Shown: piece by piece, positions 6,689-11,046 of the stretch
How positions within the stretch are numbered: the first letter of the stretch is position 1
Layout of the letters: each line of letters opens with the position of its first letter
Origin: Candidatus Latescibacterota bacterium
GTDB taxonomy: Bacteria > Latescibacterota > UBA2968 > UBA8231
DNA: 11,046 nucleotides
Direction of reading: 5' to 3'
Assembly: GCA_022825185.1 (NCBI GenBank)
Contig: JAJDYK010000098.1
Span: 1 to 11,046, forward strand
Notes under the pieces: generated by a model
The model's input: only the letters and a program-made list of their open reading frames with translations
What the model was told of the DNA's origin: nothing
Databases searched by the model: none
Made by a program: the position numbers and the translations under genes

Positions 6689-8437
6689 ATGCGTAGCGTG
6701 TTCGTTCTGATATTCGCCTTGTCGATGATCGCTTGTGGCGACGGCGACCACCAGCCTGACAAACAATCTTCCAACCCGCTCTATCCGTCTGGCTCGGAAC
6801 AGGTCCAACGAGGCCAGGTTGTGCCGGTTGAGGGATCTTCGGTGTCAGGGGCCGAGGTGGTTATCATCGACGCAAAGCGTTTGGTAGTGCTAGCCCGTGC
6901 GCCGGTGGACGACCAAGGAGGCTTCGTGGTCTCTGTACCCCAGCGGCCGAGCTACTGGTTGGGCGTTTCCGGTCCCTATATGACAACCTACATCGATACG
7001 GCGTTCGCTTTTACGAGAGAGGCCATAACCGTCGGAGAGCCTCCTCGGTCGCATGCTGCGGGCAAGGCCGCACAAGCGGCGGGCATACTGGGCGATGTCA
7101 ACAACGATGGTCAAGTCGATCTTGTGGATGCGCTGCTCGTGCTGCTCTACACTTTAGGACGCGTCTCTTTCGTAGCACCTAATCAAGGCAATATCTCCCT
7201 AGGTGACGTCAACGAAGACGGCCAGATCACCCTAGCGGACGTCCTGTTTATCATGACCTATGTTGCGAATCCGCTTGACCCGACGTTGCCGGATGGAATC
7301 GGTTTAGCGGTCGCCGTTGATCAAGATCGGGCTGTGTTGATCTCGCTCTATGAAACTACTGGCGGCGATAGCTGGGAGGACAATACGAACTGGCTCACCA
7401 GCGCGTACTCGCTGGATCAATGGTACCGCGTCGAAACCGACGGTGCAGGGAGAGTCACTAGCTTGGACCTAGACTACAATGGCTTGACGGGGTCAATACC
7501 CGAAGCGTTGGGACAACTCAATAACCTGCAATACCTAGATCTCGGCTACAACTACTTGATAGGAACTATCCCCGAAACGTTGGGCAATCTCAACAGCCTG
7601 CAATTCCTAGACCTCAGCTACAACGAGTTGACGGAGACGATTCCCGAAGCATTGGGACAACTCAATAGCCTGCAATACCTATACCTGAACCAAAACCAAT
7701 TGACGGGGACAATTCCCGAAGCGTTGGGACAACTCAATAGCTTGGATACCCTGTGGCTCGGCAACAATCAGTTGACGGGGGCAATTCCCGAAGCATTGGG
7801 ACAACTCGATAGCCTGAATGCCCTATGGCTCGGCGGCAATCAGTTGACGGGGGCAATTCCCGAAGCATTGGGACAACTCAATAACCTGCAAACTTTGGGA
7901 CTCGGATACAACGAGCTGGCAGGGACAATTCCCGAAGCGCTGGGACAACTCAACAACCTGCAAACCTTGGGACTCGGCGGCAACGAGTTGACGGGGTCAA
8001 TTCCCGAAACATTGGGACAACTCGATAGCCTGCAAACTTTGGGACTCAACGAAAACCAATTGACGGGGACGATTCCCGAAGCACTGGGACAACTCCATAA
8101 CCTGCAAACCTTGGGACTCGGCCACAACCAGTTGACAGGGGCAATACCCGAAGCATTGGCACAACTCCATAACCTGAAATACCTAAACCTCAGCCACAAT
8201 CAGTTGACAGGGGCAATACCCGAAGCGTTGGGACAACTCGATAGCCTGCAATACCTAATCCTCAGCCACAACGAGTTGACGGGGACGATTCCCGAAGCAT
8301 TGGGACAACTCCATAACCTGCGAGGCCTGTGGCTCAAAGGTAACCAGTTGACCGGGTGCATACCTTTAGCATTGCAAGCATTGCAAGCTAAAGCGAGCAA
8401 CGACTTAGATGACCTAGGGCTAGCCTTCTGTCAGTGA
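6689..8437 (+). CDS. Predicted lipoprotein with dockerin-type repeats and twelve leucine-rich repeats
   Basis: A 582-residue envelope protein. Residues 1-16 form a lipoprotein signal peptide (MRSVFVLIFALSMIAC) with C16 as the likely lipidated cysteine. Residues about 38-115 resemble a carboxypeptidase-regulatory-like beta-sandwich (VSGAEVVIID, VDDQGGFVVSVP). Two dockerin-like calcium loops follow: GDVNNDGQVDLVDALLVL (135-152) and GDVNEDGQITLADVLFIM (172-189). An N-terminal LRR cap at about 213-262 has the plant-receptor-like pattern LYETTGGDSWEDNTNWL. Twelve 24-residue repeats run from 266 to 553 with consensus LTGxIPEALGQLxxLQxLxLxxN, then a cap (554-582) with C557 and C581 that could form a disulfide. 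No transmembrane segment or sorting domain follows, so lipid anchoring is the inferred attachment. LRR faces usually bind proteins, and dockerins classically bind cohesins; no cohesin is seen here. The start is 19 bp after the dioxygenase gene with no clear ribosome binding site. Specific role unknown. Confidence 0.88.
   Translation: MRSVFVLIFALSMIACGDGDHQPDKQSSNPLYPSGSEQVQRGQVVPVEGSSVSGAEVVIIDAKRLVVLARAPVDDQGGFVVSVPQRPSYWLGVSGPYMTTYIDTAFAFTREAITVGEPPRSHAAGKAAQAAGILGDVNNDGQVDLVDALLVLLYTLGRVSFVAPNQGNISLGDVNEDGQITLADVLFIMTYVANPLDPTLPDGIGLAVAVDQDRAVLISLYETTGGDSWEDNTNWLTSAYSLDQWYRVETDGAGRVTSLDLDYNGLTGSIPEALGQLNNLQYLDLGYNYLIGTIPETLGNLNSLQFLDLSYNELTETIPEALGQLNSLQYLYLNQNQLTGTIPEALGQLNSLDTLWLGNNQLTGAIPEALGQLDSLNALWLGGNQLTGAIPEALGQLNNLQTLGLGYNELAGTIPEALGQLNNLQTLGLGGNELTGSIPETLGQLDSLQTLGLNENQLTGTIPEALGQLHNLQTLGLGHNQLTGAIPEALAQLHNLKYLNLSHNQLTGAIPEALGQLDSLQYLILSHNELTGTIPEALGQLHNLRGLWLKGNQLTGCIPLALQALQAKASNDLDDLGLAFCQ
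7484..8347 (+). repeat. Tandem array of twelve 72-bp units encoding leucine-rich repeats
   Basis: Twelve back-to-back 72-bp units fill codons 266-553 of the LRR gene. The core encoding IPEALGQL is almost unchanged at DNA level from unit to unit (for example CCCGAAGCATTGGGACAACT), while the part encoding the exposed strand (xLxLxxN) varies. Near-identity at silent positions points to recent duplication or gene conversion rather than old divergence under protein-level selection. Units 2, 3 and 10 are the most diverged (EALGN-type linker, LTETIP, EALAQL). Confidence 0.95.
8364..8393 (+). other. Hairpin-forming inverted repeat inside the 3' end of the LRR gene
   Basis: CTTTAGC at 8364-8370 pairs with GCTAAAG at 8387-8393. 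Between them lie two palindromic TTGCAA hexamers separated by GCA. Together they can fold into a 13-bp stem with one bulged A and a GCA loop. It encodes the cap residues PLALQALQAKA. No T-run follows, so it is not a standard terminator. It may be a by-product of repeated Leu-Ala-Leu-Gln codons. Confidence 0.5.
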
Positions 8438-8614
8438 ACGCCGCTTCGATCAGGTTTGCGAACCGCCCCTACAACGGTTGATTCCCCCTCCGCGCTATCT
8501 GCATGATCTGCGCCATCTGCGGTTTAGTTTGCGCATTTCAAACGAAGACAATACCATAATCCCCCGGCAGATCGTCTGTCCGCGTTCAGTTTCCTCTTTC
8601 GCTCTATAAAAACC
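8438..8614. other. 177-bp spacer between the LRR and acryloyl-CoA reductase-like genes
   Basis: No credible gene is seen here. The spacer holds the GCAGAT-type repeat (8497-8522), a further single GCAGAT at 8568-8573, and a weak inverted pair AACCG/CGGTT (8461-8479) that is too short to call a terminator. A CATAAT at 8555-8560 could be a -10 box for the downstream gene, but no well-spaced -35 was found. Confidence 0.5.
8497..8522 (-). repeat. Intergenic GCAGAT mini-repeat, copy 2 (inverted)
   Basis: ATCTGC occurs three times at an exact 9-nt period (8497, 8506, 8515), followed by GG. Read on the minus strand this is CCGCAGATG, then CGCAGAT, then GCAGAT, the same beginning as the plus-strand copy at 5799-5820. 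Both copies are intergenic. Confidence 0.6.
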
Positions 8615-9589
8615 ATGTTCAAAGCACTCATCCTCCATGAGCACTCTACCCTCATCGAAGAACTCGACGAAAGTCGCCTACCCGCCGGCGACGTAGAAAT
8701 CGCCGTTGCGTATTCCTCGCTCAACTACAAGGACGGGATGATTCTCAACGGCCTCGGCGGCTTGGTCAAAACCTATCCCCACGTCCCCGGCCTCGACCTC
8801 GCCGGCACCGTCGTCCACAGCCAGAGCGACCAGTTCCAACCCGGCGACCAAGTCATATGCACTGGCTGGCGCGTCGGCGAAATCCACTGGGGCGGGTACG
8901 CGCAAAAGGCGCGGCTCAAGGCCGACTGGCTCGTGCCCCTACCCGCCGGTCTGACCCTGCGCAATGCCATGGGCTTGGGTGCCGCTGGCCTGACCGCGGC
9001 CATCTCCTTAGAAGCCCTCGAAGCCCACGGCCTCGCGCCCGACAAAGGCGAAGTCCTCGTCACCGGCGCGGCTGGCGGCGTCGGCTCCCTATCCGTCCTA
9101 CTCCTCGCTGCACTGGGCTACCAAGTCGCCGCATCCACTGGCCGCCCCGAACTCGAACCCTATCTAAAAGACCTCGGTGCCCAGACCATCATCCCGCGCC
9201 AGGACCTCGCCGAGCCATCCAACAAACCCTTGGAAAGTGCGCGCTGGGCCGCCTGCATCGACTCGGTCGGCGGCACCACTTTGGCCCGCGTCTTGGCTCA
9301 GATGAACTACGGGGGTTCCGTCGCTGCCGTGGGCTTAGCCGGAGGAGCCCAACTCACGACCACTGTAATCCCCTTCTTGCTGCGCAGCGTCAACATCCTC
9401 GGCATCGACTCCGTGTTTTACCCAGCTGAGCGCCGCGCCGCCGCTTGGGCGCGCCTAGCCACCGCACTGCCCTTGGAAAAATTAGATCGCATCTGCACTG
9501 AGGTCGGTTTAGCCGACGTCCCCCGCCTCGGCAAGGACATTTTAGCGGGCAAAGTGCAAGGGCGCGTCATCGTCAATCCCAACCAGTAA
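8615..9589 (+). CDS. Acryloyl-CoA reductase-like medium-chain dehydrogenase (AcuI/YhdH family)
   Basis: A 324-residue NADPH-dependent quinone-oxidoreductase-type MDR enzyme, the same length as E. coli YhdH (AcuI). The family reduces acryloyl-CoA to propionyl-CoA, a step in detoxifying acrylate from DMSP or in 3-hydroxypropionate use. Visible family marks are SSLNYKDGM (34-42), PGLDLAGTV (58-66), GWRVGEIHWGGYAQ (84-97), the cofactor-binding VTGAAGGVGS (149-158), GSVAAVGLAGG (about 235-245) and the C-terminal FLLRSVNILGIDSV. It lacks the zinc-ligand cysteines of alcohol dehydrogenases, as expected for this family. The ATG at 8615 matches the family's N-terminus; no Shine-Dalgarno sequence is seen before it. 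The next gene starts 13 bp after its stop, so the two are probably co-transcribed. Subfamily is well supported; the physiological substrate here is inferred. Confidence 0.93.
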   Translation: MFKALILHEHSTLIEELDESRLPAGDVEIAVAYSSLNYKDGMILNGLGGLVKTYPHVPGLDLAGTVVHSQSDQFQPGDQVICTGWRVGEIHWGGYAQKARLKADWLVPLPAGLTLRNAMGLGAAGLTAAISLEALEAHGLAPDKGEVLVTGAAGGVGSLSVLLLAALGYQVAASTGRPELEPYLKDLGAQTIIPRQDLAEPSNKPLESARWAACIDSVGGTTLARVLAQMNYGGSVAAVGLAGGAQLTTTVIPFLLRSVNILGIDSVFYPAERRAAAWARLATALPLEKLDRICTEVGLADVPRLGKDILAGKVQGRVIVNPNQ

Positions 9590-9602
9590 GGAAAAACACA
9601 CT

Positions 9603-10583
9603 ATGCGCCGATTAACGCTGTTACTCCTCACCCTCGCCATCACTCAAGCTGGAGCTGACTCCAACATGCCCGGTACCGACCGCATCACCTACTTCGGCTA
9701 CGAAGACTGCATCCTGCTCGAAAATGCCCACACCCGCGTCGTCCTCACCTCGTCGGCCGGTCGCGTCCTCGAATACTCGCGCAAAGGCCCCAACGCCATC
9801 TACCTCGACCCCGCCCAAGAAGGCGCGACCTTTGAGGGCGGCGATCCTCGCTTCGGTCCCACCGGCGGCCGCCTCGACATCGGCCCGGAAATGATCATCC
9901 CCGCTCATCCCGACCTCTGGCTTGGGGAGTGGGAAAGCCAAATCACCGGCCCGCGCTCAGCGCGTCTGACCAGCAAAAAGGACGTGCCGACCGGCGTCCA
10001 GCTCATCCGCGACTTCCAACTCGCCGAGCACTCCACTCACTTGAGCGTCACCCAAACCATCAAAAACGTCTCTGACAGCGCAAAACACTGGGGCCATTGG
10101 AGCCGCACCTTTGGCACGGGCGGCGGCATCGTAATCATTCCCCTGACGCCGAGCCGCTTCCCGGATTCCTATGTCATGTACGGCCCCGGCCCGGTCATCA
10201 ACTACCGCCCTGAAGACCCCAACATCCGCATCCGCGACAACTTCCTCGAAGTCCTCTCTACGCCGCTCAGACCTAAGCTCGGCATGGACTCGCAAGCCGG
10301 GTGGTTTGCCTATCTCGACCGCAACGATCTACTGTGGGTCAAGCGCTATCCAGTGTACCCCGACCGTCCCTACGGCGAACTGGCCGGACTGACCATCTCA
10401 ATATGGTATTACGAGGATCTGATGTGCGAGTTGGAGCCGATCGGCCCGCGCGAAGACATACCGCCCGGCGGCGAAGCCTCCTTCACCGAGGACTGGTGGC
10501 TCCTGCCCTACACCTACCCCCAGGACGGCAGCGACCTCGACCTCGAAGCCATCAGCGCCTTGGTGGAACGAGAGGCGCGCTGA
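9603..10583 (+). CDS. Secreted DUF4380-like protein with a galactose-mutarotase-like fold
   Basis: A 326-residue protein of unknown role. Residues 1-18 form a short signal peptide (RR, then LTLLLLTLAI, with a likely cleavage after AGA near residue 18), so it is exported. The mature part looks beta-rich and resembles DUF4380 / aldose-epimerase-like carbohydrate-active folds: ENAHTRVVLTSSAGRVLEYS (40-59), a GGRLDIGPE segment (88-96), a repeated-strand section with SVTQTIKNVSDSAKHWGHWS (148-167), and the C-terminal ISIWYYEDLMCELEP and PPGGEASFTEDWWL. In mutarotase-like folds the binding face often carries His and Glu; several are present here but cannot be assigned. AAGGA (9588-9592, overlapping the previous stop) lies 10 nt before the ATG and supports this start. 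It is probably in one operon with the reductase gene. The DUF assignment is from recalled motif resemblance and is moderate. Confidence 0.7.
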   Translation: MRRLTLLLLTLAITQAGADSNMPGTDRITYFGYEDCILLENAHTRVVLTSSAGRVLEYSRKGPNAIYLDPAQEGATFEGGDPRFGPTGGRLDIGPEMIIPAHPDLWLGEWESQITGPRSARLTSKKDVPTGVQLIRDFQLAEHSTHLSVTQTIKNVSDSAKHWGHWSRTFGTGGGIVIIPLTPSRFPDSYVMYGPGPVINYRPEDPNIRIRDNFLEVLSTPLRPKLGMDSQAGWFAYLDRNDLLWVKRYPVYPDRPYGELAGLTISIWYYEDLMCELEPIGPREDIPPGGEASFTEDWWLLPYTYPQDGSDLDLEAISALVEREAR

Positions 10584-10587
10584 GTAT

Positions 10588-10624
10588 AAAAAACCGCCGC
10601 TAACTTATGGCGTTAGCGGCGGTT
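10588..10624 (-). terminator. Rho-independent terminator, strongest for the convergent minus-strand gene
   Basis: A perfect 13-bp stem (10592-10604 with 10612-10624) closes a 7-nt loop. On the minus strand the GC-rich stem is followed by six Ts (complement of AAAAAA at 10588-10593), the canonical layout, about 60 bp after that gene's stop. On the plus strand the stem is followed only by TTAATCTT, so it may also end the plus-strand operon, but less strongly. Confidence 0.85.
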
Positions 10625-10686
10625 AATCTTATCCCCGAAATCAAATGCGACCCGAAATTGGCGGTCTCATCGGCCCACGTCCTCCC

Positions 10687-11046
10687 TCACGGCAGCTTCG
10701 TCATCTTCTTAGCTTCCACGCGCCCATCCACCTCGATCCGATAGAGATACACCCCAGCCGCCACATTCCTATCCACCTCATCGCGACCGTCCCAAGTAAA
10801 ACGATGCGTACCCGCCGGTAGTGCCCCCTGCCACACCTGCCGCACCCGACGACCCAACACGTCGTACACCGTCAGCGAAACCCCCGCCGCGTCCGTCGCC
10901 AAATCAAGGGGAATCACCACAGCCGGATTAAACGGATTGGGATAGCTGTCGCCCAGCCGATACTGCGTCGGCACAGCACCCGCCGTCATCACTGCCGTCG
11001 GCTGCCCTCCTCCCGAATTCTTGAGCACATGCACGCCGCCCAAGGC
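10687..11046 (-). CDS. C-terminal end of a secreted protein with a FlgD-like/T9SS type A sorting-type domain, 5' part outside the window
   Basis: The visible 119 residues are open to the right edge, with no stop and no convincing start, so this is the C-terminus of a longer protein. A low-complexity linker (about 10-25) leads into an Ig-like domain bearing the hallmark SYPNPFNP (34-41), then VSLTVYDVLGRRVR (56-69), GTHRFTWDGRDE (79-90), GVYLYRIEVDG (98-108) and a basic end, EAKKMTKLP. This pattern is shared by FlgD Ig-like and type IX secretion C-terminal domains of large secreted or surface proteins in Bacteroidota-related and uncultured phyla. The catalytic or binding part of the protein lies outside the window. 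Its stop at 10687-10689 is followed by the hairpin terminator. It converges with the DUF4380-like gene. Confidence 0.88.
   Translation of the reverse strand, partial: ALGGVHVLKNSGGGQPTAVMTAGAVPTQYRLGDSYPNPFNPAVVIPLDLATDAAGVSLTVYDVLGRRVRQVWQGALPAGTHRFTWDGRDEVDRNVAAGVYLYRIEVDGRVEAKKMTKLP

Noticed and set aside
7484..8347. The 72-bp periodic array as a CRISPR or intergenic satellite
   Set aside because: Units are in frame, have no spacers, and encode a textbook 24-residue leucine-rich repeat.
8461..8479. Inverted repeat AACCG/CGGTT after the LRR gene as a terminator
   Set aside because: The stem is only 5 bp with a 9-nt loop and no T-run, so it is too weak to call.

Overview
The window is 11 kb of GC-rich bacterial DNA holding nine protein genes, seven complete and one cut by each edge. 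The lineage cannot be fixed from the sequence alone. Several traits fit an uncultured group of the Latescibacterota/Poribacteria or wider FCB/PVC type: a cysteinyl-tRNA synthetase beside oxidoreductase, M81 and TauD-type catabolic genes; a dockerin-bearing lipoprotein with leucine-rich repeats; a C-terminal secretion or sorting domain with a YPNPFNP motif; and intergenic GCAGAT mini-repeats. This lineage call is inference.

Left edge (1-891, minus): the N-terminal 297 residues of a secreted phosphodiester glycosidase (NAGPA family), probably starting at TTG. It faces away from the next block across a 163-bp divergent spacer.

Central plus-strand block (1055-6669): a Gfo/Idh/MocA oxidoreductase, cysS, an M81 (MlrC-like) metallopeptidase, a hydroxypyruvate-isomerase-like TIM-barrel protein and a TauD-type Fe(II)/2-oxoglutarate dioxygenase. 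Gaps are 53, 14, 4 and 93 bp, so cysS, M81 and the TIM-barrel gene look like one transcription unit, possibly extending at both ends. Apart from cysS, the block resembles a small-molecule catabolic cassette (NAD(P)-dependent oxidation, amide or peptide hydrolysis, keto/aldo isomerisation, oxidative cleavage). The substrate cannot be read from the sequence.

LRR gene (6689-8437, plus): a predicted lipoprotein with a carboxypeptidase-regulatory-like domain, a dockerin-type calcium-binding pair and twelve near-identical 24-residue leucine-rich repeats. Its DNA is less GC-biased than that of its neighbours. It is the most distinctive gene in the window.

Right part (8615-10583, plus): an acryloyl-CoA reductase-like (AcuI/YhdH) medium-chain dehydrogenase and a secreted protein resembling DUF4380. 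A strong hairpin at 10592-10624 lies between these and a convergent minus-strand gene (10687 to the right edge), of which only the C-terminal FlgD-like/T9SS-type domain is visible.

No tRNA, rRNA, CRISPR array, insertion sequence or phage gene was recognised. No defence or otherwise wholly new system is evident. The best leads are the LRR/dockerin lipoprotein, the dispersed GCAGAT repeats, and the position of cysS inside a catabolic-type operon.
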